Source: Candidatus Aenigmatarchaeota archaeon
Lineage (GTDB): Archaea; Aenigmatarchaeota; Aenigmatarchaeia; CG10238-14
Reading direction: 5' to 3'
Length of the DNA: 9,728 nucleotides
Assembly (NCBI GenBank): GCA_026397455.1
Contig: JAPLUX010000151.1
Location: 1 to 9,728 of the forward strand
Part shown: positions 1 to 6,147 of the stretch, piece by piece
Layout of the letters: each line of letters starts with the position of its first letter
Position numbering within the stretch: the stretch's first letter is position 1
Made by a program: the position numbers and the translations under genes
The notes under the pieces: generated by a model
Database searches by the model: none
The model's input: the letters and a program-made list of their open reading frames with translations, nothing else
What the model was told of the DNA's origin: nothing

Positions 1-144
1 TTTATGTTTATCAAAAAGATTAAATAGTGCATCACATTCCCCAAACTTTTTTTGTTTCAAAAAAAGTTTTTCCCCCTTTATTTCACTATCCCAGAAAAGA
101 GATGAAGTTATTAATACACTACTATCAACTAAAACGATTTCCAT
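1..144 (-). CDS. PIN-domain protein, N-terminal part (cut by window edge)
   Basis: The reading frame starts at an ATG (complement of 142-144) and stays open to base 1, giving 48 residues; the C-terminal part lies outside the window. It begins MEIVLVDSSVLITSSLF, the hydrophobic strand plus Asp (D7) and the 'DSSVLI' turn typical of the first strand of PIN-domain ribonucleases. A second acidic residue, E36 in KFGECDALFNLF, sits where the second conserved PIN acid is expected. PIN proteins cleave RNA with a Mg/Mn site of three or four acidic residues, as in VapC toxins or rRNA-processing nucleases. The gene follows the 176-residue gene by only 4 nt, so the two are almost certainly co-transcribed. 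Toxin, RNA-processing or defence roles cannot be separated from this fragment. Confidence 0.72.
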   Translation of the reverse strand, partial: MEIVLVDSSVLITSSLFWDSEIKGEKLFLKQKKFGECDALFNLFDKHK

Positions 145-148
145 CTAC

Positions 149-679
149 TCACAAATCTTGCATTTCAAGTTCTATTTTTTTGTTTAACTCATCACAAAAA
201 TTCTTAATTTCCTCTATAGGTAAATTAACTTCTTTCATTTCATTTTCAAGTGATGTAAGTAAATTATATTGTTTGGCTTTTTTTCTTAAATTCCTAGTAT
301 TCATAGAAATATATGATATGAGACGACCATTTTTATGTATTTCAAATTCGTCTATGCTTTTCGATAGATTTTGTATAAAAGGCATTAAAGCAAGGCATCT
401 TTCAGCAGTTATAGGGTTTTCTTTCCTCTCAAATGCAGTTTTTAATTGGTCTCTCATTTCATTTATTATAATTCTTAAATTTCGTAGAGCGTTAAATATT
501 ATGTTTTGTTCTTCTTCTGGCAACGATTTTTGAAGTATTTCAAATTGATGACTTTTTAAAATTTCAGCAAACCCATTTATTTTCTCTTCTGCTTCTTTTG
601 GTTCTATTCTCACAGATAAGAATGAATTTAACATTGTATTCAAATTGTTGATATAGGTTGTGTAGTTATACATATACAT
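149..679 (-). CDS. Hypothetical all-helical protein upstream of the PIN gene
   Basis: I do not recognise a family. The 176 residues look soluble and almost wholly alpha-helical: there is no signal peptide or membrane segment, charged heptad-like helices lie at about 26-85, 90-112 and 125-172, and the C-terminus is acidic (ELNKKIELEMQDL). There is no HEPN RX4-6H motif and no helix-turn-helix I can defend. The ATG at 679 lies about 32 nt after a TATA-like TTATATAAT (707-715), which supports this start with a leader of a few bases; a second ATG is two codons in. The stop codon is 4 nt before the PIN-domain start, so the pair forms an operon. A position upstream of a PIN nuclease is where an antitoxin would sit, but 176 residues is about twice a usual VapB. 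Function unknown. Confidence 0.75.
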   Translation of the reverse strand: MYMYNYTTYINNLNTMLNSFLSVRIEPKEAEEKINGFAEILKSHQFEILQKSLPEEEQNIIFNALRNLRIIINEMRDQLKTAFERKENPITAERCLALMPFIQNLSKSIDEFEIHKNGRLISYISMNTRNLRKKAKQYNLLTSLENEMKEVNLPIEEIKNFCDELNKKIELEMQDL

Positions 680-706
680 CCACTAAATTAGAAATATCAC
701 CAAACG

Positions 707-715
707 TTATATAAT
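707..715 (-). promoter_or_regulatory. TATA-like box of the 176-aa/PIN operon
   Basis: TTATATAAT centred at 711, about 32 nt before the ATG at 679. This is the only strong TATA-like element in the 177-nt gap between the integrase stop and this gene. A transcript would start roughly at 685. Confidence 0.45.
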
Positions 716-742
716 TAATGTTTTTAGATATTCTCATAATAA

Positions 743-757
743 TCTATTAGTAATAGA
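743..757. promoter_or_regulatory. Perfect 15-nt palindrome, possible operator
   Basis: TCTATTA-G-TAATAGA: 7-bp arms around a single central base. It lies 28 nt upstream of the TATA-like box of the 176-aa/PIN operon and 100 bp beyond the integrase stop. It could be an operator for the operon, an integrase arm site, or an AT-rich coincidence. Confidence 0.3.
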
Positions 758-856
758 CCTATAATTAGTTATTTGTAGACAACTATCACACACTTTATCA
801 CATCGGCTCTGGCAGTTTAACAACTACTCTCAAACAATTTGAAAGAAAAGGAATGT

Positions 857-1852
857 TCATTTTATCTTTACGCCTTTATCATGCAGTAATCGTGCTATAT
901 CTAGTCTGAATTTAGGGTCGGTTTCTAATAGCCTGTCGAACTCGCTGATTATATTGTTCTTCTCTTCTTCTTCCTTGTCCAATAATCCTGACATTCTGAG
1001 CAAAGGTTCATCTAGATCACGACCAGATAGATGAACATAAACTGATGCCATCTTTGATGCTTGTGTCCATCCAAACATCTGTTTCATCTGTGCCTCTGTC
1101 AATTTATTTGCTAAATGTGTCGCTCTGCTATGTCTAAATTGATGTGGATTTACTTTCTTTTTAATACCAGATTTATTTGCTAATTCTTTTAATATCTTGA
1201 CGACAGCACGATATTCTATTGGTTTATTTTCCTTTCTATTAGTAGCCATAGAAATAAAGACATATTCATTTGGGTTGTCTTTGAATGGATGTGCATTCAT
1301 CCATGTCTTTAACAACCCTTGTTTATCTATAACCCTAATCCGTCTTGAGCCCGTCTTACCAGAAACGATGATGATAGGACTGTATTCATCGAATTGAAGT
1401 TCTTTTATTTTCACATTTAGTATTTCGCTGATGCGACAACCAGATGAATATAAACAAATAATTAACGCTTTATCCCTTATGTTCGTAGCTGTATCGGTAA
1501 GTTTAAGGACATCTTCTACTGTCAATAAGTCTTCTGGTAGTTTACTATTATTCTTGATACCGACTTTAATCCATTTGACGCAATCGGGATATTCTTCATC
1601 TCCGTTAATCCATTTAAAGAACCTCTTGATAACGGCCCGATAGGTATTTTTGGTCCAATCAGCAAATTGTTCATTCGATTCTATCTTTGCCATCAGTCTA
1701 ATCATGTCATTTTTATTGGCTTTATCGAATGGTCTGTTAAGCCATTCAGAAACCTTTGGTAGAGTGTAATGGTATTTCAGAATACGACTTTTACTTATGC
1801 CTTTGGCTTTCATGAATTCCAAAAACTTGTCTATAAAGGCCTTATTGTTCAT
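857..1852 (-). CDS. Tyrosine recombinase / site-specific integrase
   Basis: A complete 331-residue archaeal tyrosine recombinase that would cut and rejoin DNA through a 3'-phosphotyrosine link. An N-terminal SAM-like core-binding domain covers about residues 4-85 and the catalytic domain about 105-280. Visible catalytic residues are R140 (SSGCRISEIL), K166 (SGKTGSRR), H237 and R240 (HQFRHSRATHL), W262 at the His/Trp position (FGWTQASKMA) and the nucleophile Y272 (SVYVHLSG). No key residue is missing. After Tyr272 there is an extra ~55-residue charged helical tail (KEEEEKNN...). The ATG at 1852 lies 26 nt after TATAAATAA (1874-1882), which fits a leaderless mRNA. The gene starts 58 nt from the 3' end of tRNA-His and reads away from it, the usual position of an integrase at one end of an integrated element. 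A chromosomal XerA-like role is the alternative. Confidence 0.93.
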   Translation of the reverse strand: MNNKAFIDKFLEFMKAKGISKSRILKYHYTLPKVSEWLNRPFDKANKNDMIRLMAKIESNEQFADWTKNTYRAVIKRFFKWINGDEEYPDCVKWIKVGIKNNSKLPEDLLTVEDVLKLTDTATNIRDKALIICLYSSGCRISEILNVKIKELQFDEYSPIIIVSGKTGSRRIRVIDKQGLLKTWMNAHPFKDNPNEYVFISMATNRKENKPIEYRAVVKILKELANKSGIKKKVNPHQFRHSRATHLANKLTEAQMKQMFGWTQASKMASVYVHLSGRDLDEPLLRMSGLLDKEEEEKNNIISEFDRLLETDPKFRLDIARLLHDKGVKIK

Positions 1853-1873
1853 GCTAAATAAAGGAACATTAAA

Positions 1874-1882
1874 TTATTTATA
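1874..1882 (-). promoter_or_regulatory. TATA box of the integrase
   Basis: TATAAATAA on the minus strand, centred 26 nt before the integrase ATG. It lies wholly between the tRNA-His 3' end and the gene, so the integrase keeps its own promoter whichever way the att site recombines. A second weaker TATA-like stretch (TGTATAAATC) lies nearer the tRNA. Confidence 0.5.
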
Positions 1883-1910
1883 GCCCTATGTTCTGAACCG
1901 ATTTATACAG

Positions 1911-1984
1911 GGCCCAGCTCGGGATTTGAACCCGACCCGCAGGCTCCACAGGCCTGTGCGCTACCAGGCTACGCTAACCGGGCC
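1911..1984 (-). tRNA. tRNA-His (anticodon GTG)
   Basis: The minus strand folds as a full cloverleaf. The acceptor arm is GCCCGGT/GCTGGGC; the D arm is GCGT/GCGC with an AGCCTGGTA loop; the anticodon arm is CAGGC-CTGTGGA-GCCTG, giving anticodon GTG; the T arm is TCGGG-TTCAAAT-CCCGA. The hallmark of tRNA-His is present: an extra encoded G at -1 (base 1984) opposite discriminator C73 (base 1911). There is no intron and no encoded CCA. Its 3' end faces the integrase gene and is a likely integration target. Confidence 0.96.
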
Positions 1985-2025
1985 ATGAGTTACTTTTGTT
2001 TGATATTAACAATTTATTCTTGATA

Positions 2026-2032
2026 TTTTATA
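2026..2032 (+). promoter_or_regulatory. TATA-like box before the small plus-strand ORF
   Basis: TTTTATA centred at 2029, 25 nt before the second in-frame ATG (2054) of the small ORF, the spacing of a leaderless archaeal mRNA. Confidence 0.35.
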
Positions 2033-2047
2033 CCTTTAATGAATAAA

Positions 2048-2152
2048 ATGAGTATGCTTTACATTCCTGAAGAAAATGAAGGTTGGCTAGAAAGAGCGGC
2101 GATGAGAGAAGGCAATACTAAACAAAAATGGAAGAGAGAAGAATTTAGATAA
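2048..2152 (+). CDS. Putative small protein, 32-34 residues
   Basis: A short ORF with in-frame ATGs at 2048 and 2054. The TATA-like box at 2026-2032 fits a leaderless start at 2054, giving 32 residues that begin MLYIPEENEGWLERAA. It is charged and hydrophilic with a basic C-terminus (KQKWKREEFR), which is not what random AT-rich DNA usually encodes. It sits alone between divergent tRNA-His and the convergent ParB-like gene, and a hairpin (2162-2179) follows its stop codon by 9 nt. No family is recognised. It could be a genuine small protein or a chance ORF; promoter spacing, composition and the hairpin are the only support. Confidence 0.42.
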   Translation: MSMLYIPEENEGWLERAAMREGNTKQKWKREEFR

Positions 2153-2161
2153 ATTCATCTT

Positions 2162-2179
2162 CTAATTTCAGAAAATTAG
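2162..2179. terminator. Hairpin between convergent genes, possible terminator
   Basis: CTAATTT-CAGA-AAATTAG: a perfect 7-bp stem with a 4-nt loop. It lies after the small plus-strand ORF and overlaps the stop codon of the minus-strand ParB-like gene. It could end transcripts in both directions. There is no long T-run, so confidence is modest. Confidence 0.35.
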
Positions 2180-2634
2180 TCATGTAATAGTTTAGGAAAT
2201 CTCTTTAACATTAATTTCTTGGCTTTTTCTGGGTCTTTTAGGAATTTCTTCAGGTAGTCATCCAAATCTTCTCGAAACTTCAAGATAGGCATACGAAAAT
2301 ATTCTGTCACTTCTTTAGGTGGTTGAAGCCAACCATCCTTAGTCAAGTAAAACATAAAACTAGAAAAATTACCGACAACAGCGCAGTCTATTTCCTTAAT
2401 CCCAGACTCTAACTGTGCATAAAACCTATGATGACCGTCAACAACAGCGTAAACATCTTTACGAGGATGCTTTATCACGATTACCGTACCTAAACTTTTC
2501 CCTTTGGACAGCATTATCTTGTATCTTTTGACACCTCTTCTGGAGACTTTTGGATCAACAAGTATCTTATCCACACTAATTTTTTGTTTGTGCTTATCAG
2601 GGTTTATGAATACATCTAAATTTAATTGTCTCAT
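2176..2634 (-). CDS. Stand-alone ParB/Srx-fold domain protein
   Basis: 152 residues. Residues about 18-90 match the ParB/sulfiredoxin fold: ISVDKILVDP (19-28), a helix that chooses a target, then VVDGHHRFYAQLESG (64-78), where DGHHR (66-70) corresponds to the nucleotide/phosphate-binding GEHR-type box, followed by the KEIDCAVV strand. There is no helix-turn-helix after the domain as in true chromosome-partitioning ParB; the C-terminus is a short basic helical tail (KKLMLKRFPKLLHD). Relatives with this fold include CTP-binding ParB, nucleases, sulfiredoxin and the archaeal free-serine kinase SerK, so 'partition protein' should not be assumed. It lies 68 nt downstream of the coiled-coil gene on the same strand, either as a second cistron or from a weak TATA-like stretch near 2654-2662. 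Confidence 0.83.
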   Translation of the reverse strand: MRQLNLDVFINPDKHKQKISVDKILVDPKVSRRGVKRYKIMLSKGKSLGTVIVIKHPRKDVYAVVDGHHRFYAQLESGIKEIDCAVVGNFSSFMFYLTKDGWLQPPKEVTEYFRMPILKFREDLDDYLKKFLKDPEKAKKLMLKRFPKLLHD

Positions 2635-2702
2635 AGTTATACTCGTTTTATGTCTAAAACTTACAGTAATATTGTTAGAATGTTTTTTTGTCTATTTCTT
2701 TT

Positions 2703-3962
2703 CTAAAGAATAGAGTATTTCAAAGATCTTTTTATTGAAATTATTTTAACTTTATTCCTTAACTTTTCGGATATTTCTTTTATTTCAGTTAAAGAATGTT
2801 TACCGATTATAAAAACATGATCTGATATTTTTATCGCTTCTAAAACAGGTTTATCAAGAAGTGTTTCATTTGTTCTGTTTTCTGTGACTACAAAAATCGA
2901 TTTTTCATTTATTTTTCTTATAGACTCATGCAAAATGTTTCCAAAAATAAAATTTCTCTTGTCTGTAATTATTAAGACTTTAGTGAATGGTTGTATCTCA
3001 AAATTCTTTCTCAAAAATCTTATCACTTTTGCTCTTTGTGGCTTTTTTTGTCTCTTTTTCGGTTTTTTTAGCATATTTTGAACTTTTGACATAACATCGT
3101 TTACAATGTTTTTAGAAACTTTTTCTTGATTAATCAATAATTCCTCTTTCATCTGTTTTTGATTTTCGTACAACTCATTAATAGAACTAGTGGTCTCACT
3201 CAGTTTTTTCTCAATTTTTGATGATATCTGTTGGTCTTGCAGGTTGTTTTGAAGAATGCTATCATTAATCCTGATTAATTCATCTTCGATCATATTGAAT
3301 TTTTCTCCAAACGCTGATTCGACTGATCTTTGATTTTCTATTTCTTGACCTAATGCTGAAATCTTTTTTGATAATGATCTTATACTTTCTATAGTTTCCA
3401 TTTCATGAGCCTTAGTCCCAGCTATTTCTTCTGTTAAGTTAGAAATTTTCAGGTTCACGTCATCTAATTTTTCTACGAGTGGATTAAAATTGAATTGGTT
3501 CATCTTTTCTGATAAACCATCAAAATAAACAGCCAGTGCATCTAATTTCTTTTTAATCGCTTGGTTATATTCATTCTGTAAACTTGCCCATTTTCCTAAA
3601 CTCTCGATCTTACCTTCTAATAGTTGGTTTTGATCGTTGGGTTTCATGCCTTGAAGAACTTGCTGAAAATAAGTGTTGGATTGTCTAATCTCCTGACGTA
3701 AACTTTCCGTATTCTTAAGGAAAAAAATTAATAACTTTTTGATAGCCTCCCTGTTATCAACTTCTCTATCAGTAACTGAAGTAACTGGAATTGGTCGATT
3801 AGATGAGTAGATTTCAGTGTTTTTTAAACCGTTACCGTCATTGTAAGCTGAAGGATCCTTTATTGGTTTTGCTTTAACTGGTTGACCATTATCATCAAAA
3901 GTAACCATTAAGAATTCAGGTGAATTTTCCATGTCTTCAGGGTGATTATTTTTTCTTATCAT
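2703..3962 (-). CDS. Coiled-coil protein with C-terminal Rossmann-like domain
   Basis: 419 residues with three visible parts. Residues 1-70 are polar and probably disordered. Residues about 72-298 are a long, mostly coiled-coil region with repeated hydrophobic heptads (for example KISNLTEEI and KIEKKLSETTSSINELY). A strongly basic linker (KKPKKRQKKPQRAK, 299-312) leads to a compact alpha/beta domain at 313-419. That domain reads KVLIITD, then a helix, SIFVVTENR, LLDKPVLEAIKISDHVFIIG, KHSLTEIKEISEKL, KVKIISI. This order matches the N-terminal domain of aminopeptidase-T-like (M29-related) proteins, with the 'KHSL' stretch at the usual SLTHT position; this is my inference. No metal ligands are present, so it is probably not a peptidase. 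There is no signal peptide or membrane segment. The ATG lies 26 nt after TTTATATAAA (3984-3993), so the mRNA is probably leaderless. Function unknown. Confidence 0.85.
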   Translation of the reverse strand: MIRKNNHPEDMENSPEFLMVTFDDNGQPVKAKPIKDPSAYNDGNGLKNTEIYSSNRPIPVTSVTDREVDNREAIKKLLIFFLKNTESLRQEIRQSNTYFQQVLQGMKPNDQNQLLEGKIESLGKWASLQNEYNQAIKKKLDALAVYFDGLSEKMNQFNFNPLVEKLDDVNLKISNLTEEIAGTKAHEMETIESIRSLSKKISALGQEIENQRSVESAFGEKFNMIEDELIRINDSILQNNLQDQQISSKIEKKLSETTSSINELYENQKQMKEELLINQEKVSKNIVNDVMSKVQNMLKKPKKRQKKPQRAKVIRFLRKNFEIQPFTKVLIITDKRNFIFGNILHESIRKINEKSIFVVTENRTNETLLDKPVLEAIKISDHVFIIGKHSLTEIKEISEKLRNKVKIISIKRSLKYSIL

Positions 3963-3966
3963 ATTT

Positions 3967-3981
3967 CACTACTTAATAGTG
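3967..3981. promoter_or_regulatory. Inverted repeat between TATA box and start codon
   Basis: CACTA-CTTAA-TAGTG, 5-bp perfect arms with a 5-nt spacer. It fills the interval between the TATA box and the probable transcription start of the coiled-coil gene, the classic place for an archaeal repressor to block RNA polymerase recruitment. It could also fold as a weak hairpin. Confidence 0.35.
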
Positions 3982-3983
3982 GT

Positions 3984-3993
3984 TTTATATAAA
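3984..3993 (-). promoter_or_regulatory. TATA box of the coiled-coil gene
   Basis: TTTATATAAA, centred 26 nt before the ATG at 3962, close to the consensus archaeal box. It is itself symmetric, so it could also drive plus-strand transcription into 4014 onwards, where no ORF is seen. Confidence 0.6.
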
Positions 3994-4094
3994 GATTTAG
4001 ATTGTCTAATATATGATTCTCAGAATTAGTTCTGTTATCGCTGGAATGCAGAGGGTGTATACATGTATTCTATGCACATCAATTTTATAGGATT

Positions 4095-5417
4095 TTACAT
4101 GCTGAAGTATCTTTTTCTCTCCCAGTCAGTCACTTCATTTGTTTCATGATATATTCCTAAATTATCTAAATATCTACAATAATCTTCCCATTCTTTCTGC
4201 TTCCTTTCGATAAATGCGTCAAACCTCTTACCGAGTAGTTCCTTTAGTATAGTTCCTTTCTTAGCATGATCGATTGCTTCCTGTAGGTTCCTGGGTAGAA
4301 TTTCTATACCCAATTCTTCACATTCATTTTCCTTGAGTTTGTAAGTATTCTTTTGAAAGGGTTCAAATGCATCCATAGATTCTTCTATACCTTTCATTCC
4401 AGCATGAATTATGGCTGCTATCGTCAAGTAATGATTATTCAAGGCGTCAGGGGTCCTAATCTCTATTCTAGCTCTTTCTGGTCTTATTGCTTGATATTTT
4501 GGGATTCTAATCGATGCCGACCTGTTACCGTATCCCCATACTAGGAATACAGGTGCTTCATGTCCGAGAACAAGCCTTTTGTAAGAATTTACTGTATTGT
4601 TTGATGTTAGTGCTATTTCCTTTGAGTGACTCAGAATACCAGCTATGAATTGCTTTGCTAAGTCTGATATTTCATCTTTGTTTTCATAGAATAATGGGAT
4701 ATTATTTTCCCACATACTCATATGAAAATGCATACCACTTCCATTTTGACCGAAGAAGGGTTTCGGCATAAAAGTTATCTCAGAGTTATCATACTCGAGT
4801 GCAAAATTCCTTAGAATGTGTTTGAAACAAACGAGTTTATCGATCATTTCAACAGGCTTATCGTACTTTAATTCAAACTCATGTTGGCTTGGACTGACTT
4901 CATGATGGGATACATGTATGTTAAAGTCCGGATGCAAAGATTCTAAATTATTCATGAACTGTTTCTTGAAAGGTCCACTTTTGTCCATTGGATTGGATGA
5001 CATATAGCCTGCTTCATCCAATAGTTGACCGTCTTTAGTGATGAAAAACTCTAATTCTGGACCTATACAAAAGATATAATTATGCTTGTCCTTGATTTTG
5101 TTAATCATATCTTTTAGTATCTCCCTACCTGACCATTCGAATGTTTTTCCGTTCTTCTCAATTTCACACAAGGAGAAGGCAGTCTTAAAACCATAAGAGG
5201 GAATTATCTTGCATGTGTTTCCAATCGGTTTGGCAACGACATCCGAATCTTCTATTCCGACAAAACCGACGGAAGAACCATCGAATCCAAAACCATCTTC
5301 ATGAATCGCATCAAACCTCTTAGCTGGGAATATTCTACTTCTTAAAACACCTTGCAAGTCAAGAAAACCGGCCTCGACGAATTTCACTCCCATTTTTTCC
5401 AAAGAACTTGTTATCAT
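4095..5417 (-). CDS. glnA: Glutamine synthetase, type I
   Basis: Makes glutamine from glutamate, ammonia and ATP in the cytoplasm, the main ammonia-assimilation step. The 440 residues match short GSI-alpha enzymes. Motifs in order: latch FGFDGSSVGF (43-52), metal ligands in GPELEFF (E121, E123), HHEVSPSQHEFEL (E173, E180), GQNGSGMHFHMS (H230), the glutamate flap NSYKRLVLGHEAPV (277-290, E287), nucleotide/phosphate residues NRSASIRIP (R299, R304) and RIEIRTPD (E319, R321). No Tyr adenylylation loop of the GSI-beta type is apparent, so control is probably by transcription and feedback. The usual DPSANPYL stretch is DALNNHYL here, a mild divergence. The ATG at 5417 lies 27 nt after TATATA (5441-5447), giving a leaderless mRNA. 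It is divergent from an Lrp/AsnC gene that may regulate it. Confidence 0.96.
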   Translation of the reverse strand: MITSSLEKMGVKFVEAGFLDLQGVLRSRIFPAKRFDAIHEDGFGFDGSSVGFVGIEDSDVVAKPIGNTCKIIPSYGFKTAFSLCEIEKNGKTFEWSGREILKDMINKIKDKHNYIFCIGPELEFFITKDGQLLDEAGYMSSNPMDKSGPFKKQFMNNLESLHPDFNIHVSHHEVSPSQHEFELKYDKPVEMIDKLVCFKHILRNFALEYDNSEITFMPKPFFGQNGSGMHFHMSMWENNIPLFYENKDEISDLAKQFIAGILSHSKEIALTSNNTVNSYKRLVLGHEAPVFLVWGYGNRSASIRIPKYQAIRPERARIEIRTPDALNNHYLTIAAIIHAGMKGIEESMDAFEPFQKNTYKLKENECEELGIEILPRNLQEAIDHAKKGTILKELLGKRFDAFIERKQKEWEDYCRYLDNLGIYHETNEVTDWERKRYFSM

Positions 5418-5440
5418 AGTAATTAGACTATAATAAATGA

Positions 5441-5447
5441 ATATATA
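5441..5447. promoter_or_regulatory. Shared symmetric TATA element of glnA and the Lrp gene
   Basis: ATATATA centred at 5444 in the 54-bp gap between divergent starts. It is 27 nt from the glnA ATG (5417) and 28 nt from the Lrp-family ATG (5472). Because it reads almost the same on both strands and is rightly spaced for leaderless transcripts both ways, it may be one core promoter used in both directions. A further AT-rich stretch (TTTTTTATTTAAAATATAT) adjoins it on the Lrp side and could be an Lrp-type binding site. Confidence 0.5.
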
Positions 5448-5471
5448 GTTTTTTATTTAAAATATATACAT

Positions 5472-5987
5472 ATGAATAAAAAAATAGAATATAAAGAATC
5501 AAATGTTCATAAAAGAAGGCTAAAAAAACCTAAAAATGAACAAACGTTTATTGATGAAACTGATAAACAGATAATGAGGGAGTTATTAGCTAACTCAAGA
5601 CTTTCTTTCAGAGAAATAGCAAAAAGAATAAGAGTATCCCCTGTAACAGTGTTAACAAGAATCAAAAAACTCGAGTCTAATGGAATAATTAAGTACTATG
5701 CTACTATTTTAGACCACGAAAAGCTAGGTTATGATTTATCAGCTATTATAGAGTTGAATATTTCAAAAGGGAAGTTGATTGACATAGAAGAAGAGATTGC
5801 CAAATCAATGAATGTGTTAGGTGTCTACGACATAACTGGTGCCTCTGATGCCATAATTCTGGCAAAGTTTAAAACAAGAAGGGAACTCAACAGTTTCATC
5901 AAGAAAATATTAAAAATGCCGTTTGTTGAAAGGACTAATACCCGTGTTATACTGAACACAATAAAAGAGGACTTCAGATTACTTTAG
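5472..5987 (+). CDS. Lrp/AsnC-family transcriptional regulator
   Basis: 171 residues with the standard two-domain layout. An N-terminal winged helix-turn-helix covers about 27-78 (IDETDKQIMRELLANSR, FREIAKRI, recognition helix SPVTVLTRIKKLESNGII). A RAM/ligand-sensing alpha-beta domain covers about 88-165, with VYDITGASDAIILAKF (118-133) as the effector-binding turn. Such proteins assemble as dimers to octamers and act as local or global regulators of amino-acid and nitrogen metabolism. A lysine-rich extension of about 25 residues precedes the usual domain start. The gene is divergent from glnA with overlapping promoters, so autoregulation and control of glnA are the simplest inference. The gene ends in a hairpin and T-run (6083-6113) before the convergent aminopeptidase gene. 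Confidence 0.94.
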   Translation: MNKKIEYKESNVHKRRLKKPKNEQTFIDETDKQIMRELLANSRLSFREIAKRIRVSPVTVLTRIKKLESNGIIKYYATILDHEKLGYDLSAIIELNISKGKLIDIEEEIAKSMNVLGVYDITGASDAIILAKFKTRRELNSFIKKILKMPFVERTNTRVILNTIKEDFRLL

Positions 5988-6082
5988 GAACGTGTCTGAC
6001 AATTCACTAAAATCTTAATCAAAATTAAATCTCATGCAGGGGTGATGTTGTATCTATGAATTATTTGCACATTAATTACTAT

Positions 6083-6113
6083 AATACAAGTATAGTGCAG
6101 TTTGTATTTTTTT
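6083..6113 (+). terminator. Hairpin plus T-run after the Lrp-family gene
   Basis: AATACAA (6083-6089) pairs with TTGTATT (6102-6108) around a 12-nt interval, with one extra G-T pair inside, and runs into a T7 tract (6107-6113). The T-run is on the plus strand, so it would terminate the Lrp transcript about 100 nt after its stop codon. The remainder of the 160-bp convergent gap (5988-6147) shows no other gene. Confidence 0.5.
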
Positions 6114-6147
6114 GTATAATTGCTTTTACATAATTAATTTATTTCAG

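Noticed and set aside
27..533. 168-codon plus-strand ORF
   Set aside because: Antisense to the 176-residue helical gene and the PIN start; composition is Phe/Ser/Ile-rich low complexity, and it has no placed promoter.
857..1910. Second att copy of the tRNA-His 3' end near the integrase
   Set aside because: I scanned for the T-arm/acceptor sequence on both strands of the left part and found no second copy; the distal site, if any, is outside the window.
4058..4092. Small RNA or peptide behind TATA-like CCTATAAAATT after glnA
   Set aside because: Only a 14-codon ORF follows, and there is no fold or terminator to support an RNA gene.
6034..6045. ATGCAGGGGTGA, resembling the tRNA-Leu end and the 4045 repeat
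   Set aside because: It lacks one base relative to the other two copies and has no flanking similarity; too short to exceed chance.
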